DNA from: Pseudohalioglobus sediminis
GTDB taxonomy: Bacteria; Pseudomonadota; Gammaproteobacteria; Pseudomonadales; Halieaceae
Reading direction: 5' to 3'
Assembly (NCBI RefSeq): GCF_008370495.1
Contig: NZ_VTUX01000003.1
Span: 1 to 64,000, forward strand
DNA: 64,000 bases
In this document: piece by piece, positions 19,923 through 29,282 of the stretch
How positions within the stretch are numbered: position 1 is the stretch's first letter
How the letters are laid out: each line of letters opens with the position of its first letter
Position numbers and translations under genes: made by a program
The notes under the pieces: model-generated
Told to the model about the DNA's origin: nothing
Seen by the model: the letters and a program-made list of their open reading frames with translations, nothing else
The model's database searches: none

Positions 19923-21490
19923 ATGTGTTTTCCCGCCTTTTGCCAGTACACATCGCGCAACTGACGCTTGAGGATTTTTCCTGTCGGGGCCTTGGGCAGA
20001 CTGTCGACAAAGTCCACCGATTTAGGCTTCTGGTATGAGGCAAGGTGCCTGGCAGCCGTGTCGATAATTTCCTGTTCGGTAGCTGTCTCGCCGGGCTTCA
20101 TCACCACCACGGCCTTCACCGACTCGCCCCACTCATCATCCGGAATACCGAAAACCGCCGACTCAAGAACCCCGGGGTGCTGGTGAATGGCCGCTTCCAC
20201 CTGGGTACTGAAGATGTTTTCGCCACCGGAAATAATCATGTCCTTGGCACGGTCAACGATAAAAATGTAACCGTCCTCGTCCCACACCGCGATATCACCG
20301 GTCCACATCCAGCCATCGCGAAGGGTCTGGGCTGTCAGTTCAGGGCGCTGCCAGTAGCCCACCATATTCGCTTCCGAGCGCACCAGGATTTCGCCCGGGG
20401 TCTTGCCGTCGCGTGGCACCGTGTTGCCGTCTGTATCCGCGAGCCGGATTTCAGTGATGAAACCCTCCCGGCCACAGGATCCCAGCCGCTCAGGATGCTC
20501 TCCGGCGAGGGCGCGAATATGGTCTTCCTGCGACAGGAAACTCATGGTCATGCCTTCCGTCTGGCCGTAGCCCTGGATGATCGTACAGGGGAAGGCTTCC
20601 AGCGCCCGTGCCACCACACTGTGCGGCATCGGGCCGCCACCGTACTGGATATTGCGCAAGCTGCTCAGGTCAAAGCTGTCGAATTTCTCGTCCGCCATCA
20701 TCCAGTTCAGCATGGTGGTAATGCCAAGAAAAGCCGATACGCGCTCGCGCTCGATAGTCTCCAGTGCAAGTCGCGCATCGAAGTTGATCAGCACCATGGG
20801 GCAGCCATGGGCGTGGTAATTCATCCCCAGGGCCACGGGTATATGGAACATCTGCCCGGTGAGCATGTACACATCGGATGGCACCACCCGCTCTGCCACG
20901 GTCTGGTTCAGCATGCCCATGAACAGGGTTCGGTGGGTGTGCAGCGCGCCCTTGGACTCACCGGTCGTACCCCCGGTGTAGAGAATTAATGTGGGGTCAT
21001 CATTACCAACACTGGAGGACAGCGCGGGCTCGTGACTCGCAGATGCGGCCACCAGGCTGTCGTAGGAATCATCCCCGCCCGGGCCGAAACTCAACCAGTG
21101 ACTGGCCTCCACTCGCTGCTTTAATTGCGCCGCCTGTTCGGCGTATTCGCCGGAACTTATTACCAGCGCGGGCGCACCGTCGGCAACGACCCGCGCCATC
21201 TCTTCCGCACCCAGGCGCCAGTTGATGGGCTGGGCGATCATGCCGACACGGGCGCAAGCGTAAAGGATCTCCATGTACTCGATCGAGTTCTTCGAGAGGA
21301 TGGCAACCCTGTCGCCTTTATCGAGCGCGAGCTGGTCGACCAGGGCATTACCGAGGCGACGCACCCGCTCGTCCAGCTCACCGAAGGTCATGCGGCGACC
21401 GCTGTGGACGTCGATCAGGGCCTCGCGGGCAGGTTCGAGGCGGGCGGTCTTTGCGGGGATGAATCCGATATTCACGGACTTAGTACGCAT
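19919..21490 (-). CDS. Acyl-CoA synthetase (AMP-forming)
   Basis: 523-residue adenylate-forming enzyme. Seen: P-loop-like LYTGGTTGESKGALHTH, GYGQTEGMT, DGWMWTGDIAVWDEDGYIFIVDRAKDMIISGGENIFSTQVE and the C-terminal lysine region PKAPTGKILKRQLRD. It activates a carboxylic acid to its CoA thioester for the MaoC/aldolase branch. ATG 21490 overlaps the SnoaL gene end by 11 nt; GTG 21475 is possible. Confidence 0.92.
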   Translation of the reverse strand: MRTKSVNIGFIPAKTARLEPAREALIDVHSGRRMTFGELDERVRRLGNALVDQLALDKGDRVAILSKNSIEYMEILYACARVGMIAQPINWRLGAEEMARVVADGAPALVISSGEYAEQAAQLKQRVEASHWLSFGPGGDDSYDSLVAASASHEPALSSSVGNDDPTLILYTGGTTGESKGALHTHRTLFMGMLNQTVAERVVPSDVYMLTGQMFHIPVALGMNYHAHGCPMVLINFDARLALETIERERVSAFLGITTMLNWMMADEKFDSFDLSSLRNIQYGGGPMPHSVVARALEAFPCTIIQGYGQTEGMTMSFLSQEDHIRALAGEHPERLGSCGREGFITEIRLADTDGNTVPRDGKTPGEILVRSEANMVGYWQRPELTAQTLRDGWMWTGDIAVWDEDGYIFIVDRAKDMIISGGENIFSTQVEAAIHQHPGVLESAVFGIPDDEWGESVKAVVVMKPGETATEQEIIDTAARHLASYQKPKSVDFVDSLPKAPTGKILKRQLRDVYWQKAGKHI

Positions 21491-21899
21491 TGTCCAGTTC
21501 GATGTGACGGGCCAGCAGGTGCCAGTCGCCCGCTTCGTCCCGCGCCACCGTATCCTGGTAGACGCCCGTAGTAAGCAGGCTGGTACTGGCGTCTTCGGTA
21601 GCAATGAGTGTCAGGAATGAATTGACCCTGACACCCTCTTCGCTGTCCTCGAAAAATATATTGCTGACTACATGTCTGCGCACATCGGTCTGCGCTGCCA
21701 TGGAACCGGACATCAGCTCCATGATTGCCTTCCGCCCGGCAAACGGCCCGGCCAGGTCACCTCCTGCGATGCGCATGGTCAGGCTCGCATCCTCGGCGAA
21801 ACAACTTTCCAGCATCGCCAGGTCCCGCGAGTCATAGGCATAGGAAGCCCGGCTCAACAGTTCGTGTATCTCCAGCTTCGCTTCAACTCCCAGTTTCAT
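21480..21899 (-). CDS. SnoaL/NTF2-like protein
   Basis: 139 residues of the NTF2-like alpha+beta fold (EIHELLSRASYAYDSRDLAMLESCFAEDASL; GVYQDTVARDEAGDWHLLARHIELD). Families of this fold include cyclases, isomerases, hydratases and ring-hydroxylating dioxygenase beta subunits; the reaction cannot be fixed. ATG 21899 overlaps the SDR stop (ATGA). One of three such genes in the cluster. Confidence 0.85.
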   Translation of the reverse strand: MKLGVEAKLEIHELLSRASYAYDSRDLAMLESCFAEDASLTMRIAGGDLAGPFAGRKAIMELMSGSMAAQTDVRRHVVSNIFFEDSEEGVRVNSFLTLIATEDASTSLLTTGVYQDTVARDEAGDWHLLARHIELDNAY

Positions 21900-22711
21900 G
21901 CCTGCGCCTCCATTCCGAGAATATCCAGTGTGCCCCGCCAGGCCAGCGAGCCTCCGTCTATCGTCCACACGGCACCATTTACAAACTTCGATTCAGGGCT
22001 GGCGAGGAAACACACCAACTCGGCCACGTCTGCGGGCTGCCCCATGCGCGGCACCAGGTGCGTGAGTGTCATGGTATTGAGCATGGCCTGCGGATCGGGT
22101 GAGGCCTCAAGAAACTTGTCAACGATCTGGGTGTGAATCGAGCCCGGGCAATAACAATTCACCCTGATGCCATCCGCAGCCAGATCCACCGCCAGCATCT
22201 TGCTCAACTGCATCACCGCACCTTTACTGGCTCCGTAGGCCTGGCATTGCGGATATCCGGACAGGGAACTGGTAGAACCGGCGTTGATGATAGAGGCGTT
22301 GTCACTCTCTCTCAAAAAAGGCAGCGCGTACTTGGCAGCCAGCCAGACCCCGGTGACATTCACGCCCATCACCTTCTCAAAGGTATCGCGCGACATCTCC
22401 TCAAGTGACAGCTGCGATGTCAGCATACTTTCATGGATGCCGGCATTATTGTGCAGGATGTCGATACCGCCAAAGGCATCAGCAGCGGCCTGCATAAGTG
22501 CCTGCACCTGCTGTTCGTCGGTGACGTCGCAGTGCTGGTAGACCGCTTCCTGGCCAGTGGCGCAAATCTCCTGCACCAGGGCCTCCCCGGCGTCGTCATT
22601 CAGGTCCGCCACCACCACCCTGGCACCGCGAGCAGCGGCCAATCGCGCTGTTCCAGCGCCGATACCCACCGCTCCTCCGGTGATCACAAATCGCAGTCCG
22701 TCGACTCCCAT
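21896..22711 (-). CDS. Short-chain dehydrogenase/reductase
   Basis: 271 residues, classical SDR: TGGAVGIG coenzyme loop, DLN acidic residue suggesting NAD(H), NNAG, catalytic Ser region NAGSTSSLSG and YGASK. It probably oxidises a hydroxyl to a ketone. First gene of the operon SDR-SnoaL-acyl-CoA synthetase-MaoC-MaoC-thiolase-like-DUF35-Rieske; divergent from a TetR gene across 111 bp carrying an operator. Confidence 0.92.
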   Translation of the reverse strand: MGVDGLRFVITGGAVGIGAGTARLAAARGARVVVADLNDDAGEALVQEICATGQEAVYQHCDVTDEQQVQALMQAAADAFGGIDILHNNAGIHESMLTSQLSLEEMSRDTFEKVMGVNVTGVWLAAKYALPFLRESDNASIINAGSTSSLSGYPQCQAYGASKGAVMQLSKMLAVDLAADGIRVNCYCPGSIHTQIVDKFLEASPDPQAMLNTMTLTHLVPRMGQPADVAELVCFLASPESKFVNGAVWTIDGGSLAWRGTLDILGMEAQA

Positions 22712-22741
22712 GACAGCGTCCTCATTTATTGTTGTGGGAGA

Positions 22742-22785
22742 ATACTAGGCGCTTCTTGAATTTAATTCAAGTTTAGATGTATAAC
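22742..22785. promoter_or_regulatory. Divergent SDR/TetR promoters sharing a perfect palindromic operator
   Basis: CTTGAATTTAATTCAAG at 22755-22771 is a perfect 17-bp palindrome around one central base. Its two arms supply both -35 boxes: plus strand TTGAAT (22756-22761) with -10 TATAAC (22780-22785) for the TetR gene, and minus strand TTGAAT (22770-22765) with -10 TAGTAT (22747-22742) for the SDR operon. A bound TetR dimer would block both. Confidence 0.8.
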
Positions 22786-22822
22786 TGCTAAACACCCTGC
22801 CTTCGTGATAAGGTTGCGCGCC

Positions 22823-23434
22823 ATGCCCAAGCCCACAAAAACCACCCAACGCAGCGACCAGCGCAACAGCCGTGGAGAACAGCGTCGCCGCCGTATCTTC
22901 AAGTCGCTGCACGATTGCATTCTCGCCCAGGGTTACGTCAAGACCACGCTGGCCGACGTGGCCAAGGGCGCAGACATGTCTGCAAGCCACCTGCTGTATT
23001 ACTTCAAGGGCAAGGAAGCCATACTCGAGCAGTACTTCGAGAATGTCTCGGAGAGGTTCCTGGAGAAGATCAGTGCCTATAGCGAACAGGAACCGGAACA
23101 GCAGATCCATTCACTGGCTGACTTCTGGTTCCGGGGCGAAGCCGGCACCGTCAAGGAAATCGGCTTCATGCTGGAATGTTTTGGCGCCGCCGTGAACGAC
23201 GAGGTGCTCAAGGTCACCAAGGCCGAGTTCGACGCCCACTGCAAGGCTTTCCTGGCCAAGACCTTTGAAGCCTGTCCCTCTATTATCATCGGCGACAGCA
23301 AAGACGCCGCCGAGATTGGTTACGGCCTGATGATAGGCCTGCGCTCCGCCGTCTACTTCGACGACGACATCGACCTTGAAGACGCCCACCGCCTGTTTGT
23401 GCAGAGCATGCTGACAATGGGCGGTCTGCGCTGA
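22823..23434 (+). CDS. TetR-family transcriptional regulator
   Basis: 203 residues. An N-terminal TetR helix-turn-helix (RRRRIFKSLHDCILAQGYVKTTLADVAKGADMSASHLLYYFKGKEAILEQYF) precedes a ligand-binding domain. It likely represses itself and the divergent SDR operon through the palindrome at 22755-22771 and releases DNA on binding a CoA ester or substrate. ATG 22823 chosen over an upstream in-frame start. Its stop is one base from the convergent LLM gene stop. Confidence 0.92.
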   Translation: MPKPTKTTQRSDQRNSRGEQRRRRIFKSLHDCILAQGYVKTTLADVAKGADMSASHLLYYFKGKEAILEQYFENVSERFLEKISAYSEQEPEQQIHSLADFWFRGEAGTVKEIGFMLECFGAAVNDEVLKVTKAEFDAHCKAFLAKTFEACPSIIIGDSKDAAEIGYGLMIGLRSAVYFDDDIDLEDAHRLFVQSMLTMGGLR

Positions 23435-23435
23435 T

Positions 23436-24434
23436 CTACCCCAGGCGCGGTAACACCTTCTCTGCGATATAACGCAACCTGGCGTCGCCGGATTCTACCG
23501 ATTCGCCGGGGAACTGGGCCCAGAAGTGTATGTCGCGAATATTCGGGTAGTCCCTGACCAGCTTGTTGAGTTCGGCCACAGCCATATCCGCATCCCATAA
23601 CTGGTACAAGCCGTTTTCTATCGCCGCTGCCGCGTCGTCGTACAGCGGTACACTGCCGGGCGGGCCGAACGCGCCCCACTTGATATATTCATTGGCCTGG
23701 TAGAGCACGTGCTCGCCAATCTTCGCCGCCTCCGCCTCGGGGTCTTCGGCGATGATCGCCCAGCAGCCAAGAATCACATCCCCGTCCTGCACTGACTTGC
23801 CCTGCTGCTCCAGCGCCGTGTTGTACAGTTCGATACCGATACCGCCGGTGCAGAGAAAACCATCGGCGACACGGGCTGCGCGCTGAATGGCCGGCTCGAC
23901 CATGCCGCCCAGATACACTTTCGGCGTGGTCTGCGGCACCGGTGTCACGCACAGGTCGCCCACTTCGAAACGCTTGCCGGTGAAATTCACCGGTTTACCG
24001 CTCCAGCTGCGTCGAAGAATTTCGATGCCCTCCTCGACCAGGCTGGGACGGTGCGAAAGCTTGCGTTGAAAGTGATCAAATTCAAGCTGTCGGTAACCGA
24101 TCCCGACCCCGAGATCAAAGCGCCCGCCGCTAACCAGTGAGAGCGTGGCCGCATCTTCAGCCACGCGCACCGGATCGTGCAGTGGCAGCAACATCAGGTT
24201 GGTACCCAGGCGCATGCGCTCGGTACGCGCGGCAATTGCCGAGGCCAGCAGCAGTGGCGAAGGTGTATAGCCATCCTCGCAGAAATGATGCTCTGTAAGC
24301 CAGCAGGAGCCAAAGCCAAGCGCTTCGGCGCGGGCAATCTGTGCCAGTCGCTCGGCGTAGAATTGTTCAAACGGCTGCTGCCATTGCACCGGATTGCGAA
24401 AGTCGTACCACAGACCGTAGTTCACATCGTTCAC
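23436..24434 (-). CDS. LLM-class flavin-dependent oxidoreductase
   Basis: 332-residue bacterial-luciferase-like TIM barrel (GFGSCWLTEHHFCEDGYTPSPLLLASAIAARTERMRLGTNLMLLPLHDPVRVAEDAATLSLVSGGRFDLGVGIGY). Members use FMNH2 or F420 for monooxygenation or reduction; which applies is unclear. GTG start 24434 has AAGGAG eight bases upstream, embedded in the stop of the hydrolase gene. Last gene of the minus-strand operon that starts at 29262. Confidence 0.9.
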   Translation of the reverse strand: MNDVNYGLWYDFRNPVQWQQPFEQFYAERLAQIARAEALGFGSCWLTEHHFCEDGYTPSPLLLASAIAARTERMRLGTNLMLLPLHDPVRVAEDAATLSLVSGGRFDLGVGIGYRQLEFDHFQRKLSHRPSLVEEGIEILRRSWSGKPVNFTGKRFEVGDLCVTPVPQTTPKVYLGGMVEPAIQRAARVADGFLCTGGIGIELYNTALEQQGKSVQDGDVILGCWAIIAEDPEAEAAKIGEHVLYQANEYIKWGAFGPPGSVPLYDDAAAAIENGLYQLWDADMAVAELNKLVRDYPNIRDIHFWAQFPGESVESGDARLRYIAEKVLPRLG

Positions 24435-24445
24435 AGGCTTTCTCC

Positions 24446-25252
24446 TTACAGGTTGCTACCCAGGAACTGCAGCAGTTCCGCAAGGTACAGTTCGCTTTCT
24501 TCGATAAAGGGCGCATGGCCCGAACCGGCGCACTCGACCAGCCTGACGTCGCTGGCATAGTCTGCCACCGAGCGACAGACCGCCGGGTCGACCACGGCAT
24601 CCTGGGCACCCACAAAACCGAGTACCGGCACCGTCAGCGATTGCAGGATGTCGCGCTGGTCCAGCGGCCCCAGCGCAGCCAGGGAGCTGGCCGCCTGCGG
24701 CGAGGACTCCAGAAACATATTCGTCATCCAGTCAGTGACCTGTTGGCTTACTTCGCTGGCGCAGACACCGGCGGACAATGCAGCCAGAAAATTCACCCTG
24801 TCCGCCGCCATGGCGGTGACCGTCTCCGCCAGGGCCTCATCTGTACCACCGTGGGGGTAATCCGCTTTTTGCAGGTAACAGGGCGTCGCCCCGCAGGTCA
24901 GCACCAGCCCGGAACAACGCGCGCCGAGGGCCTGTGCTGCTGCTACCGCCACCGCCCCACCCAGTGACCAGCCATTGAGTACCACCCTGGTCAGGCCCAG
25001 GTGTTCAACCAATGCCACCACGTCACCGGCGATGGCCTCGATGCTCATGTCGGCGAAGTCCTTGCTGGATTGACCGCAGCCGCGATGATCCAGCAGCACA
25101 ACCCGGTGCCCGGCCATGGCCAGGCCGGGCAGCGTATAGTCCCAGGCACGCACCGTCGTACCCCAGCCATGGATCAGTACCACTGCCGCATCACCCGCGC
25201 CGTAGTCCTCGTAATAAACCTGCTTACCGTCTTCCCTTGCCAGATTGCTCAT
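24446..25252 (-). CDS. Alpha/beta hydrolase
   Basis: 268 residues. Oxyanion HGWG motif, nucleophile elbow GWSLGG, catalytic Asp near DAVVDP and His in GSGHAPF are all present. In this context it may hydrolyse a lactone or ester formed by the Baeyer-Villiger enzyme, which is an inference. ATG 25252 has GGGAG at good distance. Positioned between the TetR and LLM genes in one operon. Confidence 0.9.
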   Translation of the reverse strand: MSNLAREDGKQVYYEDYGAGDAAVVLIHGWGTTVRAWDYTLPGLAMAGHRVVLLDHRGCGQSSKDFADMSIEAIAGDVVALVEHLGLTRVVLNGWSLGGAVAVAAAQALGARCSGLVLTCGATPCYLQKADYPHGGTDEALAETVTAMAADRVNFLAALSAGVCASEVSQQVTDWMTNMFLESSPQAASSLAALGPLDQRDILQSLTVPVLGFVGAQDAVVDPAVCRSVADYASDVRLVECAGSGHAPFIEESELYLAELLQFLGSNL

Positions 25253-25272
25253 TGCCCGACTCCCTATTGGTG

Positions 25273-25911
25273 TTAGTGATTAGCCAGATTGTCGATGGTG
25301 TTGTCGATATAGCTGTCGAACACGGCGTCCAGGTCAAGCGCCTCGGCATTGACCAGCCACTGGTAGACGATGCCGAAAACGAAAGCACAGTAATGTGTAG
25401 CCGTTTGCGCAGCATCGATTTTCGGGCTTACTGTGCCCGCTTCCATACCCTGCTCTATCCAGCGCCGCGCATCCGCGCGATACACGTCGTGGTGTTGTGC
25501 CAGCGTGCGCCGCATCTCGCTGTCATGCCCCAGGCACTCGTACCAGAGCAGGTACATTGCACGCATATAATTGGATTCTTTCTTCAGGAAGTCGCGCAAC
25601 GCACAGGCCGCCTGCTTGAGCGCCTCGAGCCCCCTGGCGTCGCCGATGTAGTCTTCCAGATGGCTTTTCCACGCGCCGTCGAAACGCTCAAAAAGCTCCA
25701 TCATCAGGCCGTCCTTCGACCCAAACCGGTAGTTGGCGAGACCACGACTGTAGCCCGCGCGTTCACCTATTTCCTTTAACGTGGTTTTTTGCGTGCCACG
25801 TTCATTGATCAGCTCAATAGCGGCATCGAACATGCGCTGGTCGGACAGTGCTGTGCGCTCTGCCTGGGTCATGCGCGCGGTACCGCGCGTGCTGGCCTGG
25901 GGATCGCTCAT
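25273..25911 (-). CDS. TetR-family transcriptional regulator inside a catabolic operon
   Basis: 212 residues with helix-turn-helix INERGTQKTTLKEIGERAGYSRGLANYRFGSKDGLMMELFERF at about 35-78 and an all-helical effector domain. The ATG overlaps the stop of the acyl-CoA synthetase gene (ATGA), so it is co-expressed with the enzymes it may control. It is a candidate for binding the CTTGTT-N3-AACAAG sites at 36849 and 39084, but no site is adjacent. Confidence 0.92.
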   Translation of the reverse strand: MSDPQASTRGTARMTQAERTALSDQRMFDAAIELINERGTQKTTLKEIGERAGYSRGLANYRFGSKDGLMMELFERFDGAWKSHLEDYIGDARGLEALKQAACALRDFLKKESNYMRAMYLLWYECLGHDSEMRRTLAQHHDVYRADARRWIEQGMEAGTVSPKIDAAQTATHYCAFVFGIVYQWLVNAEALDLDAVFDSYIDNTIDNLANH

Positions 25912-27521
25912 CGTTCTACTACCTCTACTTTGAAATTGCCCGCCTCGTTCATATCTCGCAGGCGTTTTTTGTCGATCTTGCCGACACTGGTCTTGGGAAT
26001 GTCCTGCACGAAACTCCAGTACTCAGGCAACCAGAAGCGCGCGACCTTGTCACGCAGATACTCTCGCAGTTGCGCGGGATCAGTTCCCGCCTGCGCCGCC
26101 ACGACGATCACCAGCGGCCGCTCCTGCCAACGCGCATCCGGCGTGGCAATCACGGCAACTTCCTGCACACCGGGATGCGCTGTGAGAATATTTTCCAGGT
26201 CAACGGATGATATCCACTCGCCACCGGACTTGATGACGTCCTTGGTGCGATCCGTCAGCTGCACGAAGTGCCGGCTGTCAATATGCCCGACGTCACCCGT
26301 CCGCAACCAGCCGTCCGCGCTCAGTGAGTCAGGTGACTCGTTGCGATAGTAGCCCCCGGTGATCCAGGGGCCCCTCAGCTGCAACTCGCCGACGGACTCA
26401 CCGTCGTGTGGCAGTGCTGATCCATCCTCGGCGACTACACGGACCTGCACGCCAGGCACCGGCCTCCCGCTCTTGGCACGCCACTCGGTCTCCGCGGCGC
26501 CTGAGGCGTCGCGCGGAGGATGCGACAAGGCGCACAGCGGGCTGGTCTCGGTCATGCCCCAGCCCTGCAGCACCGGCACACCCCAATTTTCCCTCGCCGC
26601 ATCAATCATCGAGGGTGGTACGGCCGAGCCGCCGCACACCAGCATACGGAAACTGCTCATATCCAGGTCCGCCGCGTCCGCGCGCAGCAAATCACCGAGG
26701 ATGGTCGGGACCGTCGCGGTGAACGTCGGCCGCTCCAGTGCAATCATGTGTTTGATGCTATCGGGCTGCAGGTGCGGCCCGGGAAGGATAAAGTCGCTGC
26801 CACTGAGCCAGCCACTGTAGGGTAAACCCCAGGCGTTGGCATGGAACATTGCGGGAAGCAGCAGGATGCGGTCGGCCTCGCTGATGCCGAAGGTATCGGT
26901 GGCACGGGATGCCAGCGAGTGCACGAACGTGGTGCGGTGGCTGTACACCACACCCTTGGGATTGCCGGTTGTGCCGCTGGTGTAACAGATGGCCGCGGCG
27001 GCGGTCTCTTCCAGTTCGGGCCATTCCTGTAGCGGCGCATGTTCGGCGAGGTGAGCGCGGTAGTCGAGGGTGGCGATATCTGTAGCCAGCTCACCCTCCC
27101 CTATCAACAGCAGGTGCTCAACGCATTCCAGCATGGGCAGTACGGGAGCAAACACCTCGATCAGGCTGGCATCCAGCAACACAACCCGGTCGCCGGCGTG
27201 GTTGATGATGTAGGCGATATGCTCTGGCGACAGGCGGATATTGACCGTGTGCATGATCGCGCCCATCGAGGGCACCGCGAGGTAGGCCTCCAGGTGCGCG
27301 GTATTGTTCCAGCTGAAGGTGGCCACGCGGTCGCCATGCCCCACGCCGAGCGCCTGCAATGCAGCCGCCAGGCGCGCGGCATTGTCTGCAATCTCGGCAT
27401 AGCTGGCATAGGACATGGCCTGGCCATCAAAGGTGCCGACGCGGGATTCGGGGAACACCGCGCGGCCGTGCTCCATAATCATTTGCACCGTCATCGGGCG
27501 ATGCATCATCGTTGCCTGCAT
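25908..27521 (-). CDS. Fatty acyl-CoA synthetase (AMP-forming)
   Basis: 537 residues: ICYTSGTTGNPKGVVYSHR, GWGMTETSPL, DGWLRTGDVGHIDSRHFVQLTDRTKDVIKSGGEWIS, and the catalytic-lysine region PKTSVGKIDKKRLRD. The motifs fit medium/long-chain and branched acid activators. ATG 27521 is seven bases after GGAAGGAG and shares TAATG with the APH stop; the upstream ATG 27527 is only one base from the same Shine-Dalgarno and is unlikely. Confidence 0.93.
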   Translation of the reverse strand: MQATMMHRPMTVQMIMEHGRAVFPESRVGTFDGQAMSYASYAEIADNAARLAAALQALGVGHGDRVATFSWNNTAHLEAYLAVPSMGAIMHTVNIRLSPEHIAYIINHAGDRVVLLDASLIEVFAPVLPMLECVEHLLLIGEGELATDIATLDYRAHLAEHAPLQEWPELEETAAAAICYTSGTTGNPKGVVYSHRTTFVHSLASRATDTFGISEADRILLLPAMFHANAWGLPYSGWLSGSDFILPGPHLQPDSIKHMIALERPTFTATVPTILGDLLRADAADLDMSSFRMLVCGGSAVPPSMIDAARENWGVPVLQGWGMTETSPLCALSHPPRDASGAAETEWRAKSGRPVPGVQVRVVAEDGSALPHDGESVGELQLRGPWITGGYYRNESPDSLSADGWLRTGDVGHIDSRHFVQLTDRTKDVIKSGGEWISSVDLENILTAHPGVQEVAVIATPDARWQERPLVIVVAAQAGTDPAQLREYLRDKVARFWLPEYWSFVQDIPKTSVGKIDKKRLRDMNEAGNFKVEVVER

Positions 27522-28534
27522 TACCATTCTCCTTCCGCTGCCATGGCCGCTTCACGCAAAAGCGCCGGCACATCGTATTCCAGCCCCCTGGCGTAGTCCG
27601 TATCAACGCGCCCCGCCAGGTACAGTCCGTACGCGCCCTCGACAATAGCGGCGAGGCGCCAGAACGCGAAGCACAGGTAAAAATCGAGGTTTTGCAGTGG
27701 CAGGCCGCTGGCGCGGGACCAGGCCTGCGCCAGTTCCCTGCGGCCCGTAACACCCTCGCACCGGGACAGTCCCTGGACATGGGCAAAACCCGGGGGCGAA
27801 ACCTTGCGTGGCCCCCAGAACATCAGCAACAGCCCCAGGTCCGTCAGCGGGTCGCCAATGGTACCCATCTCCCAATCGATGACGGCCAGCAGCTCCGGCC
27901 GCTGGCGGTGGCACAGGGTGTTGTCGAGGTGATAGTCCCCGTGCACGATACCGACCGGACCTGCTTCAGGCAGGTTGGCCAGCAGCCACTCGCCGAGGCG
28001 CGGCAAATCAGGCAGGTCCCTGGTAGGCTGCTCGCGCCTGACCTTCAGCCAGCGCTCTATTTGCCGGCGCAAAAAGTTCTCCGGGCGCCCCATATCGGCC
28101 AGCCCCAGTTCCTGCCAGGGTGCGCAGGCTATTTTCCCCAGCGCCTCTGCCAACTGCAGGCCCAGTTGATTTACCGCGTTGCCCGGATCATAGGTCGGGG
28201 GCAGCTCCTCCGTCAGCGCTATACCATCTATATACTCGATCAGCGCAAACGGCTGCCCGATCACGCTGGTGTCCTCGCACCACGCCAACACAGAGGGCAC
28301 CGGGGCGTGGCCCGCAAGCGCGGACATAAACGCCGCCTCCCGCTGTACGCCGAGATGGGCCTTGGGGGAAATGGTATTGGCAGGTGCAGAACGCATGACC
28401 AGCTGGCCTTCGCTGTGGCACACCATGCGCGTCAGGTTGGAATTGCCACCACTGAGTTCGCGATCGATGCGCGCGTCCTGCAGGCCCAGTTCGGACTGCG
28501 CCCAGCTGGCAAACGCTTTATCGGTGGCGCTCAT
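27521..28534 (-). CDS. APH-family phosphotransferase (hydroxyacyl-CoA kinase candidate)
   Basis: 337 residues of the ACAD10/11-type aminoglycoside-phosphotransferase family: LSGGNSNLTRMV glycine-rich loop, catalytic HGDYHLDN, and metal-binding VIDWEMGTIGDPLTDLGLLLMFW. Relatives such as LvaA phosphorylate the hydroxyl of 4-hydroxyacyl-CoA so that an acyl-CoA dehydrogenase partner can eliminate phosphate. A matching dehydrogenase gene is divergent at 29390. ATG 28534 overlaps the SDR stop (ATGA). Confidence 0.9.
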   Translation of the reverse strand: MSATDKAFASWAQSELGLQDARIDRELSGGNSNLTRMVCHSEGQLVMRSAPANTISPKAHLGVQREAAFMSALAGHAPVPSVLAWCEDTSVIGQPFALIEYIDGIALTEELPPTYDPGNAVNQLGLQLAEALGKIACAPWQELGLADMGRPENFLRRQIERWLKVRREQPTRDLPDLPRLGEWLLANLPEAGPVGIVHGDYHLDNTLCHRQRPELLAVIDWEMGTIGDPLTDLGLLLMFWGPRKVSPPGFAHVQGLSRCEGVTGRRELAQAWSRASGLPLQNLDFYLCFAFWRLAAIVEGAYGLYLAGRVDTDYARGLEYDVPALLREAAMAAEGEW

Positions 28535-29262
28535 CCCGGCATTCCGAAGCTGGACAGCAGGCCACCGTCCACCGGCACAAAGGCACCGGTCATGTAACGC
28601 GACCGGGCAACCCACTCGATGACCTCGGCAATTTCCTCTGCTTCACCATAGCGCGCCATGGGAATCGTACGGCACATGGATTCCAGCGCTTTCTCGGAAA
28701 GCCCGCCGGTCATTTCGGTCAACACCAGGCCGGGGATGACCAGGTTGACGCGAATCTGTTTCTTCGCCAGCTCAATCGCCAGGGCGCGCGTCAACCCGGC
28801 AAGGCCAGCCTTGGACGCCGCGTAGGCGGCATCGCCCGGAAACCCGCGAAAGCCCACAACCGCGCCCACGTTGACAATGGCGCCGCCGGCACCGAGGCTT
28901 TCCCTGGCACTGCTGATCACATTCAGGGCACCGGTGAGATTGGTGTCGAGCACGGCCTGCCAGTCATCCAGTGCCAGGCGCCCGACTTTACCCCCGCGGT
29001 GCAGGCCGGCATTGTTCACTACCACGTCGATTGCGCCCCAGCGCTCCAGTATCGATGCCACCGCCGCGTTCACAGCCTCGGCATCGGCTATGTCAGCGCG
29101 CACCGCCATGGCATTTTCGCCGATGGACTCAGCAGCAGCGAGCACGCTCTCGCCCCGGGCCAGCAGGGCCACCCTGTCGCCGGAGCGGGCGACGCGCTGC
29201 GCCAGCGCCAAACCGATGCCCCGGGAAGCCCCGGTAATCAGCCAGACCTTTTCTTTGTGCAT
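28531..29262 (-). CDS. Short-chain dehydrogenase/reductase
   Basis: 243 residues: TGASRGIG, NNAG, YAASK, and the PG motif VIPGLV. Typical of FabG/hydroxyacyl or alcohol dehydrogenases. First gene of operon SDR-APH-acyl-CoA synthetase-TetR-hydrolase-LLM; divergent from the ACAD gene over a short region with repeats and an operator-like palindrome. Confidence 0.92.
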   Translation of the reverse strand: MHKEKVWLITGASRGIGLALAQRVARSGDRVALLARGESVLAAAESIGENAMAVRADIADAEAVNAAVASILERWGAIDVVVNNAGLHRGGKVGRLALDDWQAVLDTNLTGALNVISSARESLGAGGAIVNVGAVVGFRGFPGDAAYAASKAGLAGLTRALAIELAKKQIRVNLVIPGLVLTEMTGGLSEKALESMCRTIPMARYGEAEEIAEVIEWVARSRYMTGAFVPVDGGLLSSFGMPG

Positions 29263-29282
29263 CAGTGGATTTTCTCCGCAAC

